The notes: generated by a model not told the origin, from the letters alone. Shown: positions 24,660-33,074, numbered from the stretch's first letter. The stretch is DNA of 53,808 bases from Streptacidiphilus pinicola (GCF_003258295.1 NZ_QKYN01000161.1:1-53808), one strand, 5' to 3'. Numbers and translations are program-made.

Positions 24660-25727
24660 TCAGCCGCTCGCGGTGGGTGAGGGCGGCAGCACCGAGGCCA
24701 CCGGCCAACGACGCAGCGTCAGTCCGGCCAGCCCCGACCGGAACGCGGTCTGGGTGGCCGGGTCGACGGTGAACCGGTAGTCGTGCCAGGCGCCTTCGGC
24801 GACGCTGTGCTGGAACCAGACGAAGCCGATCACCTGCGGATGCCGGTGCAGCCAGCTGAACAGACTGGCCGTCCACCCGGGCTGCTCGGCGCCCGGCTGG
24901 GCCCCGGTCTCGGCGATCAGGATCGGCTTCCGGGTGAGCTGCAACAGCTGCACCACCGTCGGGTCCAGCACCTCGCCCGCGGTCTTCTCCCCGAAGCCGT
25001 AAGCGTCGACGCCGACCATGTCCACGTAGTCCACGCCCGGGAAGTACGGCTCCACCGACTGCTCCGGCGTGCCCCGCACCGTGTTCGGGCTCCACAGCCA
25101 GATCGCGTTGGTGACCCCGGCGTTGGCGAACACGTCGTGCGCGTGGCGCCAGGCCTTCACGAAGTCGCCCGGCGCGTTCCCGCTGTTCTGCTCCGACCAG
25201 GGGTACCAGTTGCCGTTCATCTCGTGCGCGAAGCGGATGATGACGGGCAGTCCGACCGCTTTCACGGCGAGGGCGTACTGGGTGATGTAGCTGTCGAACG
25301 AGCCGTTCGCGATCCGCTTCAGCGCGTACTCGGGCTGGTCCGTCGCCTTCGACTGCGACGCGGGCTCCCAGGTCAGCAGCGGCACCGCGCCCTCGTCCCA
25401 ACTCTCGCGCACCGCGTCGGGATCGAACGGCTCGGTCCAGTTGCGGAAGTACTCCAGGATCGTCGGATGCTGCCCGGCCGCGGCCACGACACTCGCCGTC
25501 TCCTGCGGCTGCGGCGAACCGACGGTGCTCACCCCGAAGTAGTCCCCGTCGGGGTTCAGCAACTGCGTCGTGGTTGGCACGTTCGGCGTCGGCGCCGCAC
25601 TGGCCCGCCCCGTCGGCCTGACCCAACTCCCGGGCGCCCCCCGCCCCACCCCGTCCGCGGACTCCCCACAACCGGCCGCGCAGAGCACGAGCAGCAGCGC
25701 GAGCAGGGCTGCACGGGTGGTGCGCAA
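24660..25727 (-). CDS. GH26 family lipoprotein
   Basis: About 355 aa lipoprotein: RTTRAALLALLLVL is followed by the lipobox CAAGC. The catalytic domain keeps both glutamates, RFAHEMNGNWYPW (Glu169) and LIAETGA (Glu273). It shares with the GH26 at 21570 the segments NGSFDSYIT, RFAHEMNG, WYPWSE and ETGAQP, so the two are paralogues. Start: a TTG at 25727 gives a compact lipoprotein signal and sits seven bases after GGGGG; an upstream GTG at 25781 would add 18 residues and lacks a ribosome site. Convergent with the synthase operon, separated by 25 bases, and presumed to act on the same polymer. Confidence 0.85.
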   Translation of the reverse strand: MRTTRAALLALLLVLCAAGCGESADGVGRGAPGSWVRPTGRASAAPTPNVPTTTQLLNPDGDYFGVSTVGSPQPQETASVVAAAGQHPTILEYFRNWTEPFDPDAVRESWDEGAVPLLTWEPASQSKATDQPEYALKRIANGSFDSYITQYALAVKAVGLPVIIRFAHEMNGNWYPWSEQNSGNAPGDFVKAWRHAHDVFANAGVTNAIWLWSPNTVRGTPEQSVEPYFPGVDYVDMVGVDAYGFGEKTAGEVLDPTVVQLLQLTRKPILIAETGAQPGAEQPGWTASLFSWLHRHPQVIGFVWFQHSVAEGAWHDYRFTVDPATQTAFRSGLAGLTLRRWPVASVLPPSPTASG

Positions 25728-25842
25728 GAGAAAACCCCCAGGGAACTTCCGGTTCGCCGGGGAGTCTATCCGCCCGCACACACGAACGACCCGTACGCCT
25801 CACGAGTGGCCGGCCAAGGGCGCCAGGAGCCTGGGAACGACG

Positions 25843-25881
25843 AAGGCCCAGGGTGGGGATCATGTCCCTGACCTGGGCCTT
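25843..25881 (-). terminator. stem-loop 3' of tRNA-Gly
   Basis: Perfect arms AAGGCCCAGG at 25843-25852 and CCTGGGCCTT at 25872-25881 start 10 bases beyond the 3' end of the tRNA gene. Probably the tRNA terminator, and it also insulates the GH26 lipoprotein gene. Confidence 0.6.
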
Positions 25882-25890
25882 TACCTGTGG

Positions 25891-25961
25891 AGCGGGCGAC
25901 GAGAATCGAACTCGCGCTCTAAGCTTGGGAAGCTCATGTTCTACCATTAAACTACGCCCGC
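25891..25961 (-). tRNA. tRNA-Gly (anticodon CCC)
   Basis: 71-base cloverleaf on the minus strand: acceptor GCGGGCG pairs with CGCCCGC, D-arm around TTTAATGGTAGAAC, anticodon loop TTCCCAA with CCC, and T-arm GCGAGTTCGATTCTCGT. The terminal CCA is not encoded. Reads GGG codons. Confidence 0.93.
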
Positions 25962-26174
25962 CTGATCACCCGTCAGAGACGGTCGATCCATTCTCACTCT
26001 ACCCCATCGTGCGCCTCACGTGCAGCGGTGGTGTGCCCGTGCGGCGTGGGCGTACTGTGACGCGCGGATGGCCGGGGTAGGAGTCAGGGCCGGGGTCGGC
26101 GAGCCTGTGGGCGGTATGTCCGGAAGATCCCCTAATGTGGCAGGGCTGGCCTACGGCGTTGGGGAGAGGATGCA

Positions 26175-26393
26175 ATGGAGCGCACTGTCGTCCGTTGTGC
26201 CGAAGGGCACCTGTTCAGCACCGGGAGTTTCCCGCTTCAGAATCTGCGACCCGCACGGATCGGCCCAGGCCGACTGATGCGGTGTCCTCAGTGCGCACGG
26301 CTGCGCAGCGCCGTGCCCGCGGATCTGGCGGTGCTGTCGACGGAGCAGATCACGCGGGCGCTGCGGCGGGAGGCTGCAGACTTCCTCGCGTAG
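26175..26393 (+). CDS. small zinc-ribbon-like protein
   Basis: 72 aa with two cysteine groups, RCAEGHLFS (single Cys plus His) and MRCPQCARL (CPxC), consistent with a minimal zinc-binding fold. Function unknown. The ATG is preceded by GGGGAGAGGA at 26161-26170, an optimal ribosome site. It ends in DFLA, and its last codons fall inside a 30-base tandem duplication that follows the gene. Confidence 0.75.
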   Translation: MERTVVRCAEGHLFSTGSFPLQNLRPARIGPGRLMRCPQCARLRSAVPADLAVLSTEQITRALRREAADFLA

Positions 26394-26456
26394 CGCGGAA
26401 AAAGAGTGACCGAGCCTCGCGTAGCGCGGAAAAGAGTGACCGAGCCTCGCGTAGCG
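26384..26456. repeat. 30/31-base tandem repeat, 2.4 copies, at the end of the small gene
   Basis: Units at 26384-26414 (31 bases, five As) and 26415-26444 (30 bases, four As) and a partial third at 26445-26456. Each begins CCTCGCGTAGCG. The first unit contains the last codons and TAG stop of the zinc-ribbon gene, so the stop context has been duplicated downstream. Confidence 0.85.
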
Positions 26457-26484
26457 ATCACGCACACGCAGGGTGGAAGTGGAC

Positions 26485-26514
26485 GGACCCCCGCGCCGGA
26501 TTGGGCGGGGGTCC
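26485..26514. terminator. hairpin between the small gene and dcd
   Basis: Perfect 10-base arms GGACCCCCGC at 26485-26494 and GCGGGGGTCC at 26505-26514 with a 10-base loop. No T run follows. It probably terminates the small gene and overlaps the predicted minus-35 of dcd. Confidence 0.6.
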
Positions 26515-26531
26515 TGCCATGCACGTAGTCT
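26501..26531 (+). promoter_or_regulatory. candidate leaderless promoter of dcd
   Basis: TAGTCT at 26526-26531 ends six bases before the GTG start at 26538, so transcription would start at the start codon. TTGGGC at 26501-26506 is a weak minus-35 (19-base spacer). No ribosome site precedes the GTG, in agreement with a leaderless message. Confidence 0.5.
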
Positions 26532-26537
26532 CGACCC

Positions 26538-27113
26538 GTGCTGCTCTCAGACAAGGACATCCGGAGCGAGATCGAGTCCGGTCGCGTGGTCATCGACCCG
26601 TTCGACCCGGAGATGATCCAGCCGTCCAGCATCGACGTGCGTCTCGACCGGTTCTTCCGGGTCTTCGAGAACCACAAGTACCCCCACATCGACCCGGCGG
26701 TCGAGCAGCCCGACCTGACCCGGCTCGTCGAGCCGGACGGGGACGACCCGTTCATCCTGCACCCGGGTGAGTTCGCGCTGGCCTCCACCTACGAGGTGGT
26801 GACCCTGCCGACGGACATCGCCTCCCGTCTGGAGGGCAAGTCCAGCCTCGGCCGGCTCGGCCTGCTGACGCACTCCACCGCCGGCTTCATCGACCCCGGG
26901 TTCAGCGGCCACGTGACGTTGGAGCTGTCGAACGTCGCCACGCTGCCGATCAAGCTCTACCCGGGCATGAAGATCGGCCAGTTGTGCATGTTCCGGCTGA
27001 CCTCGCCGGCCGAGTTCCCGTACGGGTCCGAGCGCTACGGTTCGCGCTACCTCGGCCAGCGTGGTCCGACGCCTTCCCGGTCCTACCTGAACTTCCACCG
27101 GACCAAGATCTAG
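26538..27113 (+). CDS. dcd: dCTP deaminase (bifunctional dCTP deaminase/dUTPase type)
   Basis: 191 aa, full length. Converts dCTP to dUTP, and in actinobacterial relatives on to dUMP, supplying the thymidylate pathway. Signatures: [42 protein letters not shown] (nucleotide site), [19 protein letters not shown] with the catalytic Glu, and GQLCMFRL. The actinobacterial bifunctional form is inferred from its close match to that group, not from a single residue. Read from a GTG without ribosome site (leaderless promoter proposed). Confidence 0.95.
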   Translation: MLLSDKDIRSEIESGRVVIDPFDPEMIQPSSIDVRLDRFFRVFENHKYPHIDPAVEQPDLTRLVEPDGDDPFILHPGEFALASTYEVVTLPTDIASRLEGKSSLGRLGLLTHSTAGFIDPGFSGHVTLELSNVATLPIKLYPGMKIGQLCMFRLTSPAEFPYGSERYGSRYLGQRGPTPSRSYLNFHRTKI

Positions 27114-27119
27114 GACAAC

Positions 27120-27986
27120 CTAGGCGCGCTTCGGCGTGGTGGTGACGGTCAGCTCGCTGCCGTCCTCGGACAGGCGCAGTTCCGCGCCGAGCGCGGCCAG
27201 CTCGCCGAGGTGGTGCAGGTGGGTGCCGCCGCAGAAGATCGAGGCGTGGCCCTCGGGCAGCTCCGCGTGCCACTCGCGGCGCGCGGTGAGCTCGGGGCCC
27301 GGGGCCTCGATGCGGACCGCGGAGTCCGCGGCGACCCAGGCGGCCAGGCGGGCGTTGACGGCGTCGGTGATCGCCGGGAGGTCCTCGGCCAGGCCGTCGG
27401 CCGTGAAGCCCTTCTTCCGCAGCGACTTGCCGATCCGGTAGACGTCGTAGCTCGCGGCGGCGTCCATCCGCGAGGTGTCCATCGCGAGCGAGTCGAAGTC
27501 CGGGTTGCCGTGCGAGTCGGCGCGGCCCGGGTCCTTGCGCCAGCGCGACGCCAGCGCCGCGTTGAGGGCCAGCGCCAGCAGGTGGCAGCCGGTGTGGGAG
27601 GCGCTCAGCGCCGCCCGGCGGTCGGCGTCGACGAGCAGCTCGACCTCCTCGCCCACCGCGACCGGCTCGGCGACCACGTGGACGACCAGCCAGGCCCACT
27701 CGGCGTCGCCGCGCCGCACGGGGATGTCCGCGCCGAGCGCGAACTCGCCCTCGGGGCCGACGGCGCCGGTGACGCAGTCGAGCACGGCCCGGCCGCCCAG
27801 CGTGCCGGTGTCGGCGGGCTGGTCGGGCCAGGTGTGGTCGAGCGGGTGGAACGGCGTGCGCTCGACGACGACGCCGTGGCGGCCGTCGGGCAGCGGCAGA
27901 CAGGCCACGACCGCGGACCGGTCCGCGACGCCTCCGGCGGGGAAGGTCACCTGGGTGGAGACGGCGGGAAGGGACGGCGCGGTCAT
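27120..27986 (-). CDS. AlaX-type alanyl-tRNA editing protein
   Basis: 288 aa. Contains the AlaRS second-additional-domain metal motifs: HTGCHLL (HxxxH) and CGGTHLHH (CxxxH), preceded by an N-terminal beta-barrel-like segment with PFHPLDHTWPDQP. Such free-standing proteins hydrolyse Ser or Gly wrongly attached to tRNA-Ala, using zinc. It lacks the AlaRS catalytic core, so it is not an alaS fragment. Start at 27986 with GGAG eight bases upstream; upstream in-frame residues have no homology. Convergent with dcd, six bases apart. Confidence 0.82.
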   Translation of the reverse strand: MTAPSLPAVSTQVTFPAGGVADRSAVVACLPLPDGRHGVVVERTPFHPLDHTWPDQPADTGTLGGRAVLDCVTGAVGPEGEFALGADIPVRRGDAEWAWLVVHVVAEPVAVGEEVELLVDADRRAALSASHTGCHLLALALNAALASRWRKDPGRADSHGNPDFDSLAMDTSRMDAAASYDVYRIGKSLRKKGFTADGLAEDLPAITDAVNARLAAWVAADSAVRIEAPGPELTARREWHAELPEGHASIFCGGTHLHHLGELAALGAELRLSEDGSELTVTTTPKRA

Positions 27987-28107
27987 GAGCGGGCTCCGTT
28001 GCACGGTCGGGTGGGCACGGTCGGAACGACACGGTCGGGGTCGCCGCCGTGCGATCGAACGATCGAGGGTCTGCCGACCATTGAACAACAAACCGGGCAG
28101 CGCGGGC

Positions 28108-28902
28108 TCAGCCCAGGGTCGGCAGCTTGATCAGCACCAGCAGCATGATCAGCTGCAGCGCGCCGGCCGTCAGTGCCTTGCCCCACGGCAGGTCGTGCAA
28201 CTGCCGCACCATCGCGGCCAGCAGCCAGGCGCACAGCGCCCAGGTCGCCCAGCCCAGCGTCTGCACCACCGCGTTGCCCGCCGGCAGGAACAGGGCCAGC
28301 ACCAGACGCGGCGCGTCCGTCAGCCAGGAGATCAGCATGGCCAGGGTGACGGTCGGCGCGTAGGCGCCGTCGCCGCCGAGGCGGCGGGCCAGGGCGTGGG
28401 TGACCGAGCCGAGCATCAGCCCGCACAGCACGAAGCCGGCGGCGCTGCTCAGCAGGATGGTGAGGGCGATGGCGAAGGTCGAGTGCATCACCTGGTCGCT
28501 GGTGCTGCCGAAGGCCAGGCCGGCCACCAAGCCGTAGACCGCGGAGACGACCAGCGCCGGGCCCCAGGCGTGGTGGGTGCGCATCTGCGCGAAGGTGCGC
28601 GTGGGCTGCCGCAGGATGCCGCGCAGCAGCTCGCGCCACGGCAGCCGCTCGGAGCCGACCTGCGGGTGAGGCTGGCCCGCCCGGTAGACGGCGACGTGCT
28701 CGTCCCGGTCGTCACCCTCGCCGTAGCCGCCGCCGCGACCCGCCTGACCGTACGGGCCGTAGCCGTCGTAGCCCGCGGCGGGCATCTCCGGCACGGTGAA
28801 CGCGCGGGTGTGACCGGGCTCGTCGGCCGGGTCGACCGCGACCGGGCGCGGAGCCGTGACCTGCTCGGCCTGCTGCCCCCGCGCTCCCCCGCCGAACTTC
28901 AT
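28108..28902 (-). CDS. Yip1 family membrane protein
   Basis: 264 aa. A disordered Gly/Tyr/Pro-rich N-terminus (1-85), then LPWRELLRGILRQPTRTFAQMR, the usual entry segment of Yip1-domain proteins, and five predicted membrane helices from about residue 113 to the C-terminus. Function unknown in bacteria. The ATG at 28902 has AGGA too close to it; a GTG at 28917 is an alternative, so the start is uncertain. Confidence 0.72.
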   Translation of the reverse strand: MKFGGGARGQQAEQVTAPRPVAVDPADEPGHTRAFTVPEMPAAGYDGYGPYGQAGRGGGYGEGDDRDEHVAVYRAGQPHPQVGSERLPWRELLRGILRQPTRTFAQMRTHHAWGPALVVSAVYGLVAGLAFGSTSDQVMHSTFAIALTILLSSAAGFVLCGLMLGSVTHALARRLGGDGAYAPTVTLAMLISWLTDAPRLVLALFLPAGNAVVQTLGWATWALCAWLLAAMVRQLHDLPWGKALTAGALQLIMLLVLIKLPTLG

Positions 28903-29010
28903 TCCTCGTAGACGCACAACCCGACGGTACCCGCCCGTGCCACCCTCGAACGATCTTGTGATCACCCGGAACAGAGCTGTGACACGTGCGGAACGATCTC
29001 CCGGAGCGTC

Positions 29011-29940
29011 CTAGCTCACCAACCAGGAGTGCGCCGGGGCCACGCCCGACCTGTCGTGGACGGCGCCCGCCACCTGGGCCGCGGTCAGCGTCCTGGTCCA
29101 GATCTGGACGTGCGCGACGGCGCCGTCCCAGCTGTCCGTCCAGCCGTTCCGGTAGCGGGTCCGGCCCAGCTGCAGCGCGCCGCCGTTCTGCCAGATGCCC
29201 GCCGCGGGGCTGGTCCCCGCGAGCTTGCCGTCCACGTAGAGGGCGACGCTGTGGTGGACCGCGTCGTAGCTGCCGGTCAGGTGGACCCAGGTGTCGAGCT
29301 TCGCCTCGCCGCTGCTGTCGGCGGCGCGCACGTAGGAGTCGGAATTCCCGGCCCGCGTCTGGACCTTGAAGACCCAGCCGTGGTGGCCGGGCCAGTAGTC
29401 GCGGCCGAGTGCGAAGGCGTAGTAGCCGCCGTCGCCCTGACTGACCGCGATGGACCCGCCCTGGGGCTGCTTCAACAGCACCCAGGCGGAGACGGTGAAA
29501 CCGTGGGCGGTGTCCACCACAGGTCCCGGGGCGGACGCGTAGCCGTTCGCGGAGCCGTCCAGCCAGAGCACCTTGCTGCCGTTGCCGGGACGCACCTGCG
29601 CACCGCTCCCGTACGTCAGCGACACCCCGCCGACGGAGTCGGCGAGGACGGCCGAGGCGGGGGAGGCGCTCGCCGACGCCGAGGGCGATGCCGCCGCCGA
29701 GCTGGAGGCGCCGGTCGGCGCCGGCGAGGACGACGCGGCGGGCGTGTTGCCGCCACCGCCGTCCACGACCTTCATGCCGACCCCACCGGCCACCGCGCCC
29801 AGCAGGAACGCCCCGCCGATCGCGCCGATCAGACGCACCCGGTTGCGGCGCTGCTCCTCGTCGTGCCGGTCCGCGAGCGCGTTCCAGTCCGGCTCGGGTG
29901 GACGGATCGGGGAGGGAGGTTGGTAGCCGCCGTAACTCAT
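29011..29940 (-). CDS. membrane-anchored LamG/concanavalin-like lectin domain protein
   Basis: 309 aa. Cytoplasmic N-terminus (MSYGGYQPPSPIRPPEPDWNAL), one helix at about 37-55, a Ser/Ala-rich linker to about 98, and a LamG-like jellyroll domain to the end. The LamG pattern is clear: GFTVSAWVLLKQ, KLDTWVHLTGSYD, VALYVDGKLAG and AVAHVQIWTRTLTAAQVA. These domains bind glycans or cell-wall polymers; no catalytic residues are present. A damaged copy of a similar domain follows immediately at 29987. The ATG at 29940 has only a weak AGG upstream. Confidence 0.8.
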   Translation of the reverse strand: MSYGGYQPPSPIRPPEPDWNALADRHDEEQRRNRVRLIGAIGGAFLLGAVAGGVGMKVVDGGGGNTPAASSSPAPTGASSSAAASPSASASASPASAVLADSVGGVSLTYGSGAQVRPGNGSKVLWLDGSANGYASAPGPVVDTAHGFTVSAWVLLKQPQGGSIAVSQGDGGYYAFALGRDYWPGHHGWVFKVQTRAGNSDSYVRAADSSGEAKLDTWVHLTGSYDAVHHSVALYVDGKLAGTSPAAGIWQNGGALQLGRTRYRNGWTDSWDGAVAHVQIWTRTLTAAQVAGAVHDRSGVAPAHSWLVS

Positions 29941-29986
29941 GCGGGCGAGCCTAACCACCCTCCCCGAACACCAGGACGGCGGCCGG

Positions 29987-30665
29987 TCAGGCGACCAGCC
30001 ACGCGTGCGCGGCGCGGACCCGGCGCGGGCCGCCGTACTTCTTGATCTCCGCGATCTGAGCCGGGGTCAGCGCCTGGTTCCACACCTGGACGTGGCCGAT
30101 CAGGCCGCTCCACGGGTTGTCCCAGGTGTTGGCCGCGCGCTGGCCGTCACGTGAGACGCCGAGCACCAGGCCGCCGGGGTTGGTGGTGACGTTCGGCGCG
30201 TAGTGCGAGGCCGCCAGGACGCCATCGACGTAGAGGTACGCGCGGTGGGCGGTCGGGTTCCAGATGCCGGTCAGCAGCGCCCAGGTGTTCGACGCGTGGA
30301 ACCGGGCCGGGGCGTAGGCGGTGTACTGACCGCCCACCTGGCCGTCGACCTTGAAGCTCCACAGCGCCGGACCGCCGGGGTGCACGCGGAGACGGTGAAG
30401 GCGTGCTTGATGTTCACCGCCGCCGTGGCCGACTGGGCGGTGGCGTAGGCGCCCGGGTGCGTGTTCAGCACCCAGCCGCCCTTGATGTGCGCGATGGCGC
30501 CCTTCGGGCCGCTGACGGTCAGCCGCAGGTGTCCGGTGGCGTCGGCGAGCTCGGTTCGGGTGGCCCGGAACGGTCGGGCCACCGCTGTGCGGCGCCGGTG
30601 GTGGCGCCGGCCGTGGCGGACGCCGAGGGAGCCACGGCGGCCACGCCGCCGGCCAGGGCTGCCAA
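29987..30665 (-). pseudogene. broken LamG-domain secreted protein gene
   Basis: The minus strand reads an export-like segment (LAALAGGVAAVAPSASA, TTG near 30665), then in a second frame RTELADATGHLRLTVSGPKG through NIKHAFTVSA, then in a third frame HPGGPALWSFKVDG to HAWLVA at 29987. The break after FTVSA lies at about 30382-30385: comparison with the intact neighbour (FTVSAWV) suggests loss of four bases between two GTG copies. The earlier frame change, around 30560-30590, is less precisely located. The reconstructed protein would be about 220 aa with an N-terminal signal and one LamG domain. Either a true pseudogene or a sequencing error at high-GC repeats. Confidence 0.65.
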
Positions 30666-30670
30666 ACGCT

Positions 30671-30706
30671 GACGGCCCACCAGATCCCGGGATCCGGTGG
30701 GCCGTC
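30671..30706 (-). terminator. terminator of the Fe-S oxidoreductase gene
   Basis: Perfect 11-base arms GACGGCCCACC at 30671-30681 and GGTGGGCCGTC at 30696-30706. The 14-base loop includes GATCCCGGGATC, itself a palindrome. It starts 20 bases past the stop of the upstream minus-strand gene; no strong T run. Confidence 0.7.
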
Positions 30707-30725
30707 GGGGCGTTCAGGCGCAGGC

Positions 30726-32924
30726 TCAGGACGAGACCGGCTCCGGCTCCTCGGCCGGGGCCTCCGGCGCGGCCGGGTCGGCCTTGACCGACTCCAGCAG
30801 CAGCTGGGCGACGTCCACGACGCGCAGCGACTCCTTGGCCGCGCCCTCGTTCTTCTTGCCGTTGACCGAGTCGGAGAGCATCACCAGGCAGAACGGGCAG
30901 GCGGTGGAGACGATGTCGGGGTTGAGCGACAGCGCCTCGTCCACGCGCTCGGTGTTGATGCGCTTGCCGATCCGCTCCTCCATCCACATCCGCGCGCCAC
31001 CGGCGCCGCAGCAGAAGCCCCGCTCCTTGTGGCGGTGCATCTCCTCGTTGCGGAGCCCGGGGACCTTCTCGATGATCTCGCGCGGCGGCGTGTAGACCTT
31101 GTTGTGGCGGCCCAGGTAGCACGGGTCGTGGTAGGTGATCAGACCCTCGACCGGGTTGACCGGCAGCAGCTTGCCCTCGTCGATCAGGTGCTGCAGCAGC
31201 TGGGTGTGGTGGATGACCTCGAAGTGGCCGCCCAGCTGCGGGTACTCGTTGGCGAGGGTGTTGAAGCAGTGCGGGCAGGTGGCGACGATCCGCTTGACCG
31301 GAGCATCCTCCAGGGCCGCGTTCAGCGTCTCGACGTTCTGCGCGCCGAGCATCTGGAACAGGAACTCGTTGCCCAGGCGGCGCGGGGAGTCACCGGTGCA
31401 GGTCTCCTCCTTGCCGAGGATCGCGAACTTGACGCCCGCGGTGTGCAGCAGCTCGGCGAAGGCCTTGGTGGTCTTCTTGGCCCGGTCCTCGAGGGCGCCG
31501 GCGCAGCCGACCCAGTACAGGTACTCGACCTCGGCGGGCTCGATGTCCTCACCGATGATCGGCACCTCGATGCCGGTCTCCTTCTTGAGCTCCTTGACCC
31601 AGTCCAGGCGTGCCTTGGTGGCCAGACCCCACGGGTTGCCCTTGTTCTCCAGGTTCTTGAGCATCGTCCCGGCCTCGGTCGGGAAGTTGCTCTCGATCAT
31701 CACCTGGTAGCGGCGCATGTCGACGATGTGGTCGATGTGCTCGATGTCCACCGGGCACTGCTCGACGCAGGCGCCGCAGGTGGTGCAGGACCACAGCACG
31801 TCCGGGTCGATGACGCCGCCCTCTTCGGCGGTGCCGATCAGCGGGCGCTCGGCCTCGGCAGCGGCGGCGGCCGGGACGTCGGACTTGTCCTCGCCGGCGA
31901 GCAGGTACGGGGCCTTGTTGTAGGCGTGGTCCCGCAGGCTCATGATCAGCAGCTTGGGCGACAGCGGCTTGCCGGTGTTCCAGGCCGGGCACTGCGACTG
32001 GCAGCGACCGCACTCGGTGCAGGTGGAGAAGTCGAGGATGCCCTTCCAGGAGAACTCCTCGACCTGGGAGACACCGAAGACGGCGTCGTCCGCCGGGTCC
32101 TCGAAGTCGATCGGCTGACCACCGGAGTGCATCGGCAGCAGCGCGCCGAGCGCGACCTCGCCCTTGGCGTTGCGCTTGAACCAGATGTTCGGGAAGGCGA
32201 GGAAGCGGTGCCAGGCCACGCCCATGTCGGTCTTGAGCGAGACCGTGATCATCCAGATGAAGGAGGTCGCGATCTTGATCATCGCGAAGAGGTAGGTCAG
32301 GTTCTGCAGCGTGGAGACGCTGAGGCCCTTGAGCGCGGCGACCAGCGGGTAGGTGAGGAAGTACTCGGCCTGGTAGTGGTCCACGTGGTGCAGCGCACCC
32401 TCCAGGGAGTGGAGGGTGTAGATGCAGAGGCCGATGATCAGGATGACGGTCTCGACGAAGTACGCCTGGCCGAAGTTGGAGCCCGCGAACCGGGACTTGC
32501 GGCCCGGACGGCGCGGGTGGCTCAGCTGCCGGATCACGATCAGCGTCAGGATGCCCAGCGTCGTCATCACGCCGATGAAGTCGACGAACGCGCCGTAGAT
32601 CTGCCAGTCCCCGATGACCGGCAGCAGCCAGTCGGCCTGGAAGAGCTGACCGAAGGCGTTGACGATGGTCAGGAACAGCGTGAAGAAGCCGACCGCCACG
32701 AACCAGTGGGCGAAGCCGACGATGCCCCACTTGTTCATGCGCGTGTGACCGAAGAACTCGCGGGCGACGGTGACCGTGCGGTCCTTCCAGTCGTTGGTGC
32801 GCGAGCCGGCGGGCACGTTCTGACCGAGCCGGACGAAGCCGTAGATCACAAGGAACGCGCGCGCGAAGAGCGCCACGCCGACCACGGCCAGGACCAGCGA
32901 CACGATGATCGCGGCGATTTGCAT
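30726..32924 (-). CDS. membrane-bound heterodisulfide-reductase-like Fe-S oxidoreductase
   Basis: 732 aa. N-terminal membrane part with about five or six helices (1-250) including histidines that could bind b-type haem (FAHWFVAVGF, HHVDHY). Two 4Fe-4S motifs follow (CTECGRCQSQCP and CTTCGACVEQCP), then two cysteine-rich CCG-type domains as in HdrB/GlpC (ETCTGDSPRR with CPHCFN; HDPCYLG with FCCGAGG and CPFCL). The protein thus looks like a quinone- or menaquinone-linked electron carrier to a cytoplasmic partner, common in actinobacteria but with no assigned physiological donor. ATG 32924 with GAGGAG six bases upstream. Monocistronic, upstream of and divergent from dnaK. Confidence 0.87.
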   Translation of the reverse strand: MQIAAIIVSLVLAVVGVALFARAFLVIYGFVRLGQNVPAGSRTNDWKDRTVTVAREFFGHTRMNKWGIVGFAHWFVAVGFFTLFLTIVNAFGQLFQADWLLPVIGDWQIYGAFVDFIGVMTTLGILTLIVIRQLSHPRRPGRKSRFAGSNFGQAYFVETVILIIGLCIYTLHSLEGALHHVDHYQAEYFLTYPLVAALKGLSVSTLQNLTYLFAMIKIATSFIWMITVSLKTDMGVAWHRFLAFPNIWFKRNAKGEVALGALLPMHSGGQPIDFEDPADDAVFGVSQVEEFSWKGILDFSTCTECGRCQSQCPAWNTGKPLSPKLLIMSLRDHAYNKAPYLLAGEDKSDVPAAAAAEAERPLIGTAEEGGVIDPDVLWSCTTCGACVEQCPVDIEHIDHIVDMRRYQVMIESNFPTEAGTMLKNLENKGNPWGLATKARLDWVKELKKETGIEVPIIGEDIEPAEVEYLYWVGCAGALEDRAKKTTKAFAELLHTAGVKFAILGKEETCTGDSPRRLGNEFLFQMLGAQNVETLNAALEDAPVKRIVATCPHCFNTLANEYPQLGGHFEVIHHTQLLQHLIDEGKLLPVNPVEGLITYHDPCYLGRHNKVYTPPREIIEKVPGLRNEEMHRHKERGFCCGAGGARMWMEERIGKRINTERVDEALSLNPDIVSTACPFCLVMLSDSVNGKKNEGAAKESLRVVDVAQLLLESVKADPAAPEAPAEEPEPVSS

Positions 32925-33074
32925 GCGGGCTCCTCAAAGGACCACGGAGCGACAACTACCCAGCAGTAACTTATCTCAGTTCAAGCTGAGCGTAGCGATT
33001 CACGTACCCAATCCCCAGTCGAACCAGAGGTGACATAGCGCACCACCGCCCATGCGGCGTAGGGGCGACATAAA

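Noticed and set aside
26151-26465. Minus-strand frame with repeated YARLGHSF in its N-terminus
   Set aside because: The protein repeat is only the DNA tandem repeat at 26384-26456 read backwards, opposite a gene with a good ribosome site.
31029-32969. 646-codon plus-strand frame opposite the Fe-S oxidoreductase
   Set aside because: Opposite strand of a strongly supported gene, no recognisable domain, biased shadow composition.
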